A stretch of DNA of 64,000 nt from positions 14,613,500 through 14,677,499 of the forward strand of contig NC_135558.1 in the NCBI RefSeq assembly GCF_964340395.1. Direction: 5' to 3'. The stretch comes from Glandiceps talaboti (Eukaryota; Hemichordata; Enteropneusta; Spengelidae). The position numbers and the translations under genes are program-made. Below the pieces are notes generated by a model. It saw nothing but the letters and a program-made list of their open reading frames with translations. It ran no database searches and had not been told where the DNA came from. Position 1 is the stretch's first letter. Each line of letters opens with the position of its first letter. Below are positions 23,450 to 37,138 of the stretch, one piece after another.

Positions 23450-26400
23450 ATTTTATTCGATCAGTAAAGACAACGGCAAACAGCAAGGTGAAAGTATTTT
23501 AGTGAGGTTTTTTTTTGTATATATATATAAATAAGTTTTTTGAACAAAGTGTAGTGTGATATCAAATAATTAGTCTACTTTGAGGTACACACTTACTGCG
23601 GCCAAGTAAGTAAGCTTAATGAAGACCATAACAAATATTGAACTTCCATCACCGTATATGGTATCATTGAAATGCTGCACTGAAAGTGGGCCCAAACGAT
23701 GATGTTTTTCACATGGTGACGACTATATGCCCCATTAGACGTTATTAATTGGTGAGCACCGTGTCCTTTAGGTATGCACCTGCGTAGATTTCAAGTAAGA
23801 GTCGGTACTCCAATTAGCCGCGAATAGTAATTACAATACATTGATGGTTACACCTGAACCATCAGTGGGATTCGGTCTTTCCACTAGTGTCAGAGACTAA
23901 AGATCAGTCTCCGCTGAAATCCGATATGACGATCCTCGAGCGAAAAAAACAAACCAGAACTGTTCGCAGCATGGCCTTTTCCTCGCTATCCGTAAAAAGG
24001 TACCATGGGACTCACGATACAAATTACAAAGATACGAGCCATATTGAAATTATTGCTAGTTTTGGAAAATCTTTACAAGTTGTAATTGTTCACCTGACTG
24101 AAGTGTAGTTTACTTCGTAATTAGTACTTTGAGTGTTATTAATTCAAAAAGCATAACCCCAAAAGTATAAAGCTGAATGATACTGAAAACAACTATCAGT
24201 CACATTATGTTATCTTAAAGGAAATGTTACAATGACATTCTGTTAATCAAATTTATCAATCTACATAGGCTAAAAATTATATTACATAATTATTAAACAA
24301 TTATGTTACATAATTAATATGTGGTGAGGGTGGTTATATTGTAATTTGGGTCTTTCGCGTTTGTTTTTGATGTATCATTTACATACACGCATGAAATATA
24401 TATATAACTATATACATTGTATATATAATCAATGATTATTCCCGCCCTGCTTACCCAAGCATCGAGCACTCTATTCTACGAGTTTGATACTATTTACTAC
24501 ATTGTATATATATACACCTTTCATTCATTCTAATTTCACGTTAGTGTATATCAAGCAAAACTTGAATGCTGCTGATAGAGTCTCATCCTTTCATTTGCTC
24601 GATAGTAAAAATGTTTCACTGAATGTCAGCGGTGAGACCCGAGGCAAAATGCACGATACTAAGCCTATAATTCACCGGATACATAAAACGACGTGTGATC
24701 TTCAGGAGCAAACCAAACGGTTTCTATTATTACAGATAGTATTCCCTTTCTAGGGGCAAATCTTTCAATCAGGTAATTACTAATGTAGAACGATTTTTAG
24801 ATGAATATGTTTTGTGTATAACTACAGCGACGTGAATGGATTGCTTTGCTTTCCAAACCGGTGTTGTTTCTACGAGTTTAAGATCGAAGTTGAAAGCGTA
24901 AACTATGTCGTCCACTCTAACACCAACATATCAAAAGCTATTACTGCCGGTCAAGAACGTAACGGGTGTTTTTGTAACTTAGCCAAGTGAGATTATTTCA
25001 TCGATGTTGTATCTCGATTCCATGGAAAAACATATTTTCCCACTGGCATGTAAGGGATTGCCATTTAACACACTAACTTTTCATCATAACCGTAAATAAT
25101 TTTGTACTCTGAAAGGTCAGATTCGGGGGTTTTTTTGCGCGTATTCCCATATGGCGATGCCCACAGCAACACACACAGCTTCAAAGAAGCATCGTCCGAG
25201 ACACAACACGACTCATTAGTACTAATTACACCATCGCTGATGTAATTTGTAAGATAATATGCATTTAGCGTCGAAAAGACTTCCCGCAGCCCCGGGTATG
25301 AAAGGGAACCCTGTTTTTTGATAATGATGAACCAAGAGTTCGATCTTATTTAGAATCTCGTCTGCGTCACAAATTTAATGATCACTGTCCGCTTGTTCTT
25401 TGTTTGCACTATGTTTTACATTCCATTCCATACCGGATACTTTTACTAATATCAAAATTGAAATAGGAATATTGATCGGGTGTTGCACTTCAGAAAATAA
25501 TGACACGAAAGTTATAGCGATGACTGTTTAATGAGGCTCGGTGATTACGCCATAAATCATAGGCCTGGCTCCAGAGCACAGTGTTAATTGGGTTTTTTTG
25601 CGATGTCATTTACGCACAGGAGGTTTTATAATAGCAGAGTTATACCTACATATACTTCAACACAAGCGAAACGTACGTAAAACAAACAATAAGTGAATGA
25701 GGGTGAACTCTCGAGGCATTCTGCAAGCGTCGTGTTAGATGCTAGAATTGAAACCTAAGTGGTAAACTAAGCACCGTACTTCTGGGATCGATATTTAATT
25801 GGAAGGCGTTACACAGTTACGTAGCATAGCGTACTTTATTCAGCTGGACGTCTTTATTGCTTCTTATAATATTGTTTCTTCTTTTAAATTACATAAAATA
25901 TATGTTTTATTTCCATTTTTATTATAATGTGTTGTTTTTTTGTAAGAGTGAACTACGCATCCTTATCTTTCTCCTTTTTGTAGGTCGTCATAGTAATTGT
26001 TATTAAAAGAACTGTCAACGTCAGTAGAGGGTGGTGTAGGCTCCTCTAGGTCATTATCTATTCAGCCTCCTCTAGAGAATTTTGAATGAAAAAAATACAT
26101 CGAGCCCATTACTTCTAACCAGGTGTATGCCTATCATATCGTACCTAGGGGGTTAGGTCTGCCCTCTTTAGACAGCTAGCTCTATAAATACAGGTAGATA
26201 TTTCCCAATCGACTTTATAGAGCTTTGGTGCACCCTGCCTTTCACGTCATCGTAAACTCAGACTTGTAACTGAAAGTCAAAGAGCACGCTGGTAACATCG
26301 CATCAAAGACTAACTTTGAAGAAAACTGACGAGTGGTGTTTGAAGGTAGGACAAAACATGAATTACTTTTCCCCACACGTTGAGTGTGATTTAGGTAGAT

Positions 26401-27224
26401 TCCTACGATGATTGTGGTTAACCTTCCCTTCGCTGTATGAAATAGGAAAGGTTATCATTCATACCACAAAAGATTGACATTTCAGATTTTAAAAATGTTT
26501 CCGTTATGCTTCTGTGGTACTTTCCTCCGGTTCGCCAACGGTTCATTTTGATATTAGGCGATCGTAATAGGATTTTAAACGAATCCTTTCAGCCTACTGG
26601 TGTTGTTCGATATTAAACCTGACGCTATTAATGTCTTGATATTTTTTTTATGGCAACTGTTTCTAATGCTTTAGTTTTATTTTGTTTTTAGTATATAATC
26701 TCCAAATCCGTCTGTTATTCACAAATATTAAGAATGGTTAAAAGGGGCTATATTTTTTCCATGATTTCCATGTTTTTCCACCATTTTTTCATGTTTTTTA
26801 AAAAAACATTTCCTTTTGTTTTGTGCTTTTCCTAAGCTAATTCATTTTTTATGAAGATAATCGTTCTCAAACCAGTACCATAATATTTAAAATCTCTATC
26901 TTTTCTGTAAACTCTTCTCATAAACCTGTAACGGTAGAGATTTCCTTTACGGAAAAGACTCGACTTAATGGAACAATACATATAGGAAAGTCACATGAAA
27001 ATAAAAATACAAGAACTCGTGCTATGTTTTGAACCAGTTATTCGTTTCATTTTTCCTAGTTCTTTTATACACAGATTAATGTGGTTATGCAAAGTTATAT
27101 AATTCGTGAAACAAACCGGCAGTCCTTGCTCCTGATCTAGGTTTAAAACAAAAGTTTGATAGAGAATTTGTTAACAGTTTAACATATTATGTTACGCATG
27201 TCAGATGCTACAAGTTCAACAACA
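23450..27224. other. Unique DNA with candidate promoter/exon near 26.2 kb
   Basis: Apart from 26183-26345 and the weak exon-like frame at 24545-24753, nothing is recognised. Confidence 0.5.
26183..26345 (+). promoter_or_regulatory. Candidate TATA promoter and noncoding first exon
   Basis: TATAAATA occupies 26183-26190. About 30 bases downstream begins a stretch of more balanced base composition than its flanks, ending in GTTTGAAG followed by GTAGGA, a plausible splice donor at 26346. The stretch has no long frame, as expected of a 5' UTR exon. It could serve the peptide precursor whose acceptor is 10.3 kb downstream. The link is inference only. Confidence 0.25.
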
Positions 27225-27227
27225 GCA

Positions 27228-27298
<71 letters not shown>
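27225..27298. repeat. (AT)n tract
   Basis: Uninterrupted AT repeat. Confidence 0.98.
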
Positions 27299-27300
<2 letters not shown>

Positions 27301-28930
27301 ATGTTTATGGCAACTGCGATAAAACGTATAAAATATAGCTTCACGGTTGATACCTGCCACAAAAAGGCTCGTGTTACTAGTAGCTTTAAGATGCGGACGT
27401 CATCTACATGATTTGCATTATTTGTAACATTGGTGCTAAATAGAGCCTGTAATAGCTAATGGTATTTCCAAATGCTAGTGGCTGAAATAGTTCCTAATAT
27501 GGTTTGTAAATGTGGAAGGAATTGAATATATTATATTGTGACAGATGATGAAAACCTCATGACCTTTGTGAAAGATGACGCACGTAGGTAAATAATCGCC
27601 TGTAGCATTTTCAAAATACCTGAACCAATCCCGAATCTTCTACAAGTAAGCAAAACTTTTTTTACACTTCCCGTTGAGCTGTTACGTCAGTGATTTTAAC
27701 AGGTCATTTTGTTCACCTCTTCACCTGTATGAATATTGTAAAATTAATAGAATCGTAAAATCAATGATCCTTTATTACACATGACGTTTTTGATAGGATG
27801 CTAAATGCCAAAGAATTACATCACTTTTTTTATTATCCGAACTGATGACTTCTTGTTTCAATATGTTTATTTCGAATTTGAATTAACTTTTTTTTTCCAA
27901 AAATGAACTTGCGTCTATTTTGTTATATTTTAAGTATATGTTACTTTTTGGTGGAATTAGATAGGGTCAAACGTCGATGTCGACGAACTGAGACCTCCAT
28001 GTTTGTTATTAAATGTTACACCTTCTCGTTCCGTGATCGATAGACTCATATATCGATAGAGCTAAAGACTTTACTTGTATCTATTAATGTAACACTTTTG
28101 ATTCTTTGATGCTAACCATTATTAGCAGCTTTCCATATTACCATCATCCCAACAGAAAAGACCGTTATCTTTCTTGAATATTTCTCAAATTGGTTAAACC
28201 AGAAATCATATTTTGCTGCTGAATCAGAATCAAGTGAAGCGAAACTAGATAGGGGAGAATTAAGTGGTTGCCGATGTAAATCCACACTTCTAGAATGTTT
28301 CATTAATCGGCGTTCACAGTCGAATGTCTGTAGGTGACTTCAGTGATACCTTTGTGAACGTCGCGATTTCTTTACCTCTTCCGACAACATAAAGTCTGCA
28401 TTGCTTTGAAGCACCATATAATCAACGAATCGGGTTCAATTAACTTCACAACTCCTGCTCTTCTTGCTCGAGAAATCTCTATACAGCCTTGGCGTCTTCC
28501 TGTTCTTTCACTTGCACACCCTCCAGGCTAGAGTAAAATAACCCTCTCTGTGCGTGAAGGAGTCAATTCATCTTGTAGAAGCTAAGCTAGTCAATCATTT
28601 AATGCTGTGAATGTGTAGCACATAGGAAATTGGAAGATAAAATGACTGCTGGTGTTTTCAAGAAATGTGTGCATTTTAGTTAGTCAAGTCATATGGAAGT
28701 AAATAATGTTGGATTTATGATGTTCTTGCTACATCCCAAGCATTGCCAACACTAAGTCTTGTATTCGATCTTTATCATGCTGTGCTAACCAATGACATCC
28801 TTCGTGGTACAGATGTAACTGACTATATCTTGATGGACAGGTTCATTTAGGTTGTAGTCACCGTGAATATTAATCATCAACCTATATTAATTCAAAAGTG
28901 TTTCTAAATACTCTTCATAAATAATTGTTT
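27299..28930. other. Unique noncoding DNA
   Basis: No supported feature. Confidence 0.55.
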
Positions 28931-29268
28931 GGTTCCAGTTACCCGACCCCACCTAGCTTTTCACTGCCGACCCTAAACTGTCTTTTTACGCATTCGAGAA
29001 AAAAAAAGTAAAATCGCAAAAATATTGTGAAGTCTCACGAGAAATAGTGGATGTGGAATCTGACATCAACTTAAAAAGACAAAATAAAGCTTTTATTCAA
29101 ATCTGAAATGACTGTACATCTGATTGGAAGGAGTAAACAACACAGAGACCATTTGGAAAACAATAGAAAACCTGAACTAGACACTGACACAGAAAAAAAA
29201 TATATAATAAAATAAAAAATAAAAATCTACCTACTCCACCTATTCTAAAATTGAGCGTAATCGGAACC
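28931..29268. mobile_element. Short-TIR repeat element, copy 1
   Basis: The element begins GGTTCCAGTTAC and ends GTAATCGGAACC, an imperfect terminal inverted repeat of about 12 bases. It aligns along its whole length with the copy at 29540-29850 (for example CTGACATCAACTTAA, ACCTGAACTAGACACT and the CTACCTAC...TTCTAAAATTGA block). It is noncoding, so probably a non-autonomous DNA element. Confidence 0.7.
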
Positions 29269-29539
29269 ACACAATTCTTTTATTAGGCCTAACATATAGT
29301 CATCCGGTATTCCCATTTTTTCAGTTTCGTCTTCTTCTTTACACATTCCGAGGTGGTTTAGCATTACAAGATACAGCTACCTCAAGCTGTGTAAAGAAAG
29401 AAGAAACTTAGCTAGAGGCAATATATGATATTTACATTTAACAATGTGGTTAGAGCCTTACAATCATAGATTCAGATGATTGCTTTTGTTTTAAAAGGTT
29501 TGTGTTCATCAGAATCGTGATTAAGCCTCTAAAAATGTT

Positions 29540-29850
29540 GGTTCCGGTAACCTGACCCCCACCTAGTTTTGCACTGCCCACCCTAAACGTTTTCTATGTA
29601 TTCGACCAAAAAATTCGCGAAAATTGTGAGGTCTCACGACAAATTGTGGAAGCAGAAACTGACATCAACTTAACAAAGACAATATAAAACTGTTCTTCCA
29701 ATCTGTAATGGCTGTACATCTCATGGACGGAAACCAATAATATAGATACCATATGGAAAACAACGGAGAACATGTCTACCTGAACTAGACACTCGCACAT
29801 AAAAAAAATCTACCTACCCCACCTGTTCTAAAATTGAACGTAATCGGAAC
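29540..29850. mobile_element. Short-TIR repeat element, copy 2
   Basis: This second, diverged copy of the 28931-29268 element lies in the same orientation 271 bases further on. It starts GGTTCCGGTAACC and ends GTAATCGGAAC. Compared with copy 1 it lacks the AT-rich run before the CTACCTACCCC block. A target-site duplication was not clear. Confidence 0.7.
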
Positions 29851-32059
29851 AGCACATTTTTTTAAGCCTTGGACGCATATAATTTTATTGTAAAAACTTA
29901 ATGGAAACACGTTACGTAATACAAATATAATTTTGTGAAATATAAAAACTCTTAAATCGCTAAAATGTGTCAAGTCTCATCCCAGTCACCTGAGAAAATA
30001 AGCTCCAATAAGTCTGGTTGTCATATTCGATGGCAATATGTTCGTCAATTCTTAACTTTGACATTTCTAATTACTGCTAATTCTCGTCTTATTGACATTC
30101 AGATACTTAAAAGAATTTATGATACTAGACATTAAAATATTTCATTATATGTAGCCTTGATATCATGTGACCTTTTCGGTTTCACAAGATATGAGATTCA
30201 TGGGATTAGTTGAGAGAGTGTAGACAGGGACTGTAAGAGCCCTTGCACTTTGACTTCAAAGGTTGCCGATCTCATTTCCTGTAACAAATCCTAGCCAAAA
30301 GACACATTCAGTCTATTCTTTGGAATAGATACATCATCCTTTTCATATACAGACACACTTCGAACAGGAGTTCACTGAATGAAAAAAAAAGGAGGAACGG
30401 GACACATTGAGATGTATATTCAATTGATGTTTTTGATCTGAGCAAAAATCCAATTAAGTCAGACTGAAAATATTGCCTTTCATGCACACCTTAAATCATA
30501 CAATCAGAAGGTCGGGGTGGGTGTTAGAAGGTGCGTGTAAGTATTACTTGACTAAAATGTTTCAGTCATATGGAAGTTTTTTTCTCCTTTTCTGAATACT
30601 TTTCGACAGAGTACGTACTACTATTACATATTATCGTGCATTACTCTGGTAAATGAGCCTTTTGTTTACTATGATAACCACAAACTAAAACTACTGTTGA
30701 TACAACAGAGATAAGCTATTGAATGGACGTTGGTTTAATTATAGTCTCAGTAGGGAGGCTTCTCTGAAAACCAGTTTATTTAGAGTTCCATAAACTTGTA
30801 GTGCTGTTTTGGGATTTCCAATGTTTATACTTTCTTGATCACAGAGTGATTAGAATCGTACGACAGAGGAACCGCTACAGTACACCCACTTGCGTAATCT
30901 ACCACATTGATTAAGGTTGTCTCTATCTTAGTGAACCGAAGGCTCGTGATCGATTACCAGTGTCGTACGCCGTCTTGAATATAAACTTTTATGAAAGAGT
31001 ATTTTAATTGGGAGTTTGACCTTAAATCTTTTTGAAGCACATAATGTAAGCAGAATCTAACCACTTTCCCTTACCCAAACCACCCTTATGTTTGACTGTA
31101 CAGGTTTCTCACAACTCAAGTATATAGATTTGTCAGCAGTGTTAAAGCTTAAATGACCTTAATTTTGTGTTTCTCTCACAGGACATTACTTTTTGATAAA
31201 AGATAGACGTATTTAAACTCTAGACTAACAATAACAGAGACACAATAAACACAGCAGGATCCTTAACCCAATCACATTGAACACTGTTAAGCATTGCTAT
31301 TCTTTCACAGTGCAGTAAACAACAGGCTTCTTATGAAAACATTACACATGGACTTGATGATTTTAATGGCTGCAATTGTTGATTTTGTTGCTGATAATCA
31401 GGTTATCAACTTGAATACTATATCCCTACTTTGTGCGGTACTTATGTAATTGTTTCTTTTACATTTTAAGTTGCCTGAGAGTATGTAAAAAATGGCATGT
31501 TAGATGTCTTGAGTGAAAAACCAAACCAACATCATTTTAGCTATAAGTCTTATAAGCTGTTTTAAGGAGGTCGGTGACCTTAATATCTTTTCATGCGATA
31601 ATAAAGGGAAAAACAACAACAACAGCGTTGTATTCATAATAGCTGTCACTATTGAAATGATAATATGTATAATCTATGATTCTGAGCCAATATGTGTGCC
31701 TCCTTAGGCATCAAAACTGGGCCTTATCTGATATAATTTTTATTTCTCTACGACATCTTGAAATGTCATCATGACATGAATAAGAATAATATTTTATTGA
31801 CGTAAAAGAAAGGCCACGGATATAGGACTATCGACGGTTAAAATCTGGGCAAAATACGCACTTATCTTGATATATTTGAAGATGTGTCCACTTACGGGTA
31901 GTATAGTATTTGTGTTAGACGAGCAAAGTAGATAAAAGGGGACATTGAAATATTTACATTTGTTTGGTGATCACGAGATGTGCAGGTACTCATAAGGCTA
32001 ATCTTGACGCATAACTTTTGGACACCAAACGCGTTCATGTCTGCCCCTGTAACAATCGA
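29851..32059. other. Unique noncoding DNA
   Basis: A 38-codon hydrophobic frame at 31333-31449 (MKTLHMDLMILMAAIVDF...) is noted but not called. Confidence 0.5.
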
Positions 32060-32560
32060 ACACTTTTCTCCGTCATAGACGAACACTAGTCTGGCGTTAT
32101 ACTATACTAGCACTGCGCATGTCATTAATAAACTCTTGCCGTGTCATAGACGAACACGCCTCCTTCTCAAGGACGAACACTATACAAGTCAGATGCGAAC
32201 ACTGTCCCTGTCAAAGACTATAAACACTGCCCATGTCACAGACGAATACTGTGGATGTCATAGACAAGCACTACCCACGTCATAAACGAACACTACCCAT
32301 ATCATATATTAACCATGTCATAAACTAAGTAAACTCTGCCCATGTCATAGAATAACACTGTCGATGTCGTAGATGAACACTAGACATAAACGAGCACTGG
32401 CCATGTCATAGACGAACACTAAACAGAGACGAACACTGCAACTGGCCCATGGAAGAGGACCACTAGACAAAGACAAGCACTGGCCATGTCAGAAATGTAC
32501 ACTGACCCTGTCATAGACGAACACTGCTTATGGTTTAGACGAATTCTGACCATATTACAA
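32060..32560. repeat. Degenerate minisatellite, unit about 26 bases
   Basis: Variants of CATGTCATAGACGAACACTG recur some 15-20 times with irregular spacing and many substitutions (for example at 32140, 32240, 32280, 32415 and 32510). The drift and mixed spacers suggest an old array. No long frame crosses it. Confidence 0.75.
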
Positions 32561-33662
32561 GCTAGTACTAGCAATGTCAGAAATTATTCAAGTAACTGTG
32601 AATGTGACAACGAATATCAAATTTTGATTACATCAATTCTCCGCCGTATGCTATCTTGTACATCATTAGACAGTTTCTATTATGTCAATAACTCTACATA
32701 TAAAAGCTGTCAGATCCCGGTCAATTCAAATGAAAGAATATGCCCTGCTACGTAATTTGTATCAGTATCCATAATGAGATCATTAGCTAGTCCAAATAAA
32801 ACGTCCCAAGATCCTCTTTAGGGAATTCATTTGTTGTCAGAAAGGTAATTTCAATTGATATAAAAGTGGTCATTCAACTACTTATCACGCCATAATATTG
32901 GTAATATTTTCACCACTGATGACTCTTATAATGAATTGCAATCATATATAAAATAGTATAAATTTTATTAATAGTGCCCTTGTTTTTGGTCTAATTTTGT
33001 GGGATATAATCACGTTTAGTCACGCCCTCCGTGTTGCATACATGTCAGAACAAAGAAATGCCACTAGGATATAAGTCTTATGGAGACATCACATAACATG
33101 CTATGGTGTTATATCTGAATTATAAAATTGACAGTGGAGGTTCGAATTCAACGGACATCCACAGGAAGAACCTTGAAACATACTTATCCGCGAATGTTTT
33201 CAATATTTAACTGTACAGCGCCTCTGAACTTTACTTCATATTACTCTATACATTTCTGTTTGATTGATCGCATAGTTTCACATCCCTTTAGTGATACTTG
33301 GTGTAATTCTTCTGGATTTTGGTAGCTACCTTTGTTTCATGTGGAAATATCATTATGTTATATTCCATCATTAAATTCCATACTGAATCGTGGCTATTAG
33401 ATTGCACAACTTAACATCCGAAAAATATGAGATATTAAAAATGATATGAAGACATAGATATTTAGGACAAATAAATCGACATATATTACCCTCGCGGTTT
33501 CAAAGCCCCGCTGTACATGTATATGTATAAGTATTTTCACAATGTTGCGACCACTAGGATTTCCTTCTGAAGTTGTTTCTATGTGCCTTGCGTTTTTAAT
33601 TCTGTACACTCCCTTCTGTCAGAATAGGATTTAAGTTACAGATTGCATGTCTTTAAAGCTAT

Positions 33663-33664
<2 letters not shown>
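32561..33664. other. Unique noncoding DNA
   Basis: No supported feature. Confidence 0.55.
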
Positions 33665-33720
<56 letters not shown>

Positions 33721-33870
33721 GACAGACAGAGAGAGAGACAGAGACAGAGACAGATAGAGACAGAGAGAGAGACAGAAGGAGACAGAGACAGAGACAGAGA
33801 CAGAGACAGAGAGACAGAGACAAGGACAGACAGACATACAGATACATAGACAGAGAGCGAAAGAGAGAGA
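33665..33870. repeat. (GA)n and GAGACA-type array
   Basis: Pure GA (33665-33711) passes into mixed GAGACA/GACA units. Confidence 0.97.
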
Positions 33871-33940
33871 AGGGGCTGTATGTGACATAGCTTTATGGTG
33901 GCTTCATTTGCTCAGACGGGCGCGCACGCAGACACACACA

Positions 33941-35474
<1,534 letters not shown>

Positions 35475-35627
35475 ATGCCTTCGTTTTGGCTAAAATTTCA
35501 AACAGCCGCAGCTTCCCTATTGTTACTAATTTGTACACTAGGTTATCACAAATATACTTTCGAAATTGTTATCAATGAGGGGAAATTTAAATTGCATCGG
35601 GTTTCGCATCTGTGTAAACTCGCATAA
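35475..35627 (+). CDS. Possible small secreted peptide
   Basis: A 50-codon frame with G at -3 begins MPSFWLKFQTAAASLLLLIC followed by TLG. It has basic and hydrophobic parts in signal-peptide order and a likely cleavage near TLG/YHK. The remaining 27 residues are basic, with one cysteine. It lies 1.1 kb upstream of the peptide-precursor exon on the same strand. No dibasic site, poly(A) signal or known family is seen. A chance hydrophobic frame is a real alternative. Confidence 0.22.
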   Translation: MPSFWLKFQTAAASLLLLICTLGYHKYTFEIVINEGKFKLHRVSHLCKLA

Positions 35628-35925
35628 CAAATTATGTTCAAAATCAGCGCACAATGAGGCTTCTTCTTTGCAATCAAATGAGATACAATCATCCTTCAAT
35701 TTTGTCCATAAATTATTTGTATACACTAAACAGTGAATATACACTAGAAATATCGTGCTATCGGTTCCAGAAACAATTATCTATCATGAAAACTAAAATC
35801 GGTATTGTCAATGTTGACTACCCTGATTATTAAAAAAAAATAGTATTAATTTATGAATAGAAACAGTACTCAAGGTGAGCAGTAACGTTACTATTTTTGA
35901 TCGTTACTATTTTTGCTCGCTTATA

Positions 35926-35970
35926 TATATATGTACGTACATACATACGTACGTTCGTTCGTTCGTGCGT
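35926..35970. repeat. Drifting TA/GTAC/GTTC/GTGC tract
   Basis: Successive short blocks change one base at a time. Confidence 0.9.
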
Positions 35971-36654
35971 GCGTGCTTAATTGTGTACTTGCATTGCAGC
36001 GTTGTGTGTGGGGCCGGGGAGGTATGGGGGGAGGTGTATGTGTTTAAATCAAGCATTATACATATTGAATATTCTTCTTTTTTTCTCTTTTCGCTGAAAT
36101 GCTAATCCAAATTAGTCATGTTGGTAAGGAATATTCATACTGATAGATTGTAATTAATTTTCACAACAGGATTTTCTTTGAGACTCGTGATTACTTTCTT
36201 ATTCTAAATATTATGGACCGGTAAACTAATGTGCGACTGTAATATATTTTGAACTTGGTACACTGACTGTTTTGTCTTCTTATGTAATTTTCAAAATTAG
36301 ATTTTTGCTTAGTATGATTTGCATGTAGTCTACAGGGCTTTTGGAAAATTAGTGCAATAATACCACACTGCTCAGAGAATATGTTTTGGTTGTTTGGATC
36401 ATTCATATCACATTTACCCACATATGCCAGGGCTTAAATATTTTTTGTATTTTATTTGTACAAAGCACGCGATAAGCAAGATCAATCAAACCATACAATA
36501 GAGCACATTCTAAGATGTACGCAATGTACCCGAGCCAAACGAAACACAGATACACGCGATTAAGGTTTACGTCATCGTCGTAAAAAACTGAAGGCCGCTT
36601 TACGGCACCCACCTTCCAAAATGTGTATGGCTTATGACATTTCTGACTTTCTCG
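35971..36654. other. Probable intron sequence upstream of the precursor
   Basis: A hydrophobic minus-strand frame at 36403-36612 starts with GTG rather than ATG and is not supported as a gene. Confidence 0.4.
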
Positions 36655-36676
36655 TTCTGTCTTTTATTCATTTCAG
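36655..36676 (+). promoter_or_regulatory. 3' splice site before the precursor's start codon
   Basis: A pyrimidine-rich run followed by TTCATTTCAG ends at 36676. The following 27 bases (ACGTCACACACAGACAAATA...) are free of ATG and lead to the start codon at 36704. This implies a noncoding first exon upstream, a common arrangement in neuropeptide genes. Confidence 0.7.
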
Positions 36677-36703
36677 ACGTCACACACAGACAAATACAAA
36701 AAT

Positions 36704-37060
36704 ATGCATCTCAAAGTCCTGACGCTTTGTGTTCTATTAGCGGCTTTTGTAGCCATAGTGTACGGAGAAGAACTAGTTGAAACCAACGATATCAATGGTG
36801 CCATCAAAGATGAGGCCTTTGAGGAGATGCTGATGAAAGAGTTTCGCAAAGAACTGGGTGCAAAAATGTCTCAAAAGCGCGAGCCTCAAGCGCTCTGCGC
36901 TGTCGGCAAACCAAGTGAATATTGCTTCGGGTGGAAAAGGGATGAAGGCAAGCGTGATCCAGAGCAATGGAAGAAAAATAAGGGCCTGCTGAAGGGTTTA
37001 AACATTTACGACAACTGGAAGCGCTCCGTACGTAGAAGGTCCGTCTCCGATGACGAGTAA
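36704..37060 (+). CDS. Secreted peptide (neuropeptide/hormone-like) precursor, exon 2 with read-through end
   Basis: This frame of 118 residues starts at an ATG with A at -3, 27 bases after a splice acceptor. Residues 1-21 are a classic signal peptide: H3/K4, then LTLCVLLAAFVAIV, with cleavage likely after VYG. Residues 22-57 are an acidic spacer. Lys58-Arg59 and Lys78-Arg79 bracket EPQALCAVGKPSEYCFGW, an 18-residue peptide whose Cys65 and Cys74 would close a ring of eight intervening residues. There is no Gly before Lys78, so its C-terminus would be a free Trp acid. Further convertase sites are Lys83-Arg84, Lys90-Lys91, Lys106-Arg107 and Arg110-112. Signal peptide plus dibasic-bounded Cys-ring peptide is the layout of neuropeptide precursors cut by proprotein convertases in the secretory pathway. 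The family is not recognised. The C-x8-C ring recalls melanin-concentrating hormone and the GGNG peptides of annelids and molluscs, but identity is too low to name it. A small defence peptide is the main alternative. Codons 109-118 may be intron (see the exon at 38436). Confidence 0.85.
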   Translation: MHLKVLTLCVLLAAFVAIVYGEELVETNDINGAIKDEAFEEMLMKEFRKELGAKMSQKREPQALCAVGKPSEYCFGWKRDEGKRDPEQWKKNKGLLKGLNIYDNWKRSVRRRSVSDDE

Positions 37061-37132
37061 TACCTCACAGAAGGACGCCATGTAACCAGCTTTAGTCAGC
37101 TTCGTAGCACCTTTTGTTTGGTTGTTTAATAG

Positions 37133-37138
37133 ATTAAA
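37133..37138 (+). terminator. ATTAAA poly(A) signal of the short (intron-retaining) form
   Basis: ATTAAA sits 73 bases after the TAA that closes the unspliced frame, inside the intron. It would permit intronic polyadenylation and the 118-residue precursor. Confidence 0.4.

Noticed and set aside
31333-31449. 38-codon frame MKTLHMDLMILMAAIVDF...
   Set aside because: Signal-like but too short, with a weak donor (GTTATC) and no further exon.
36403-36612. Hydrophobic minus-strand frame just upstream of the precursor exon
   Set aside because: It has no ATG at its start (GTG) and lies in likely intron of the opposite-strand gene; no protein family recognised.
36881-36940. Naming the first Cys peptide as MCH, elevenin, urotensin II, allatostatin C or GGNG peptide
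   Set aside because: Ring size matches only MCH and GGNG (eight residues), and the ring and flanking residues do not match either well enough to assign a family.
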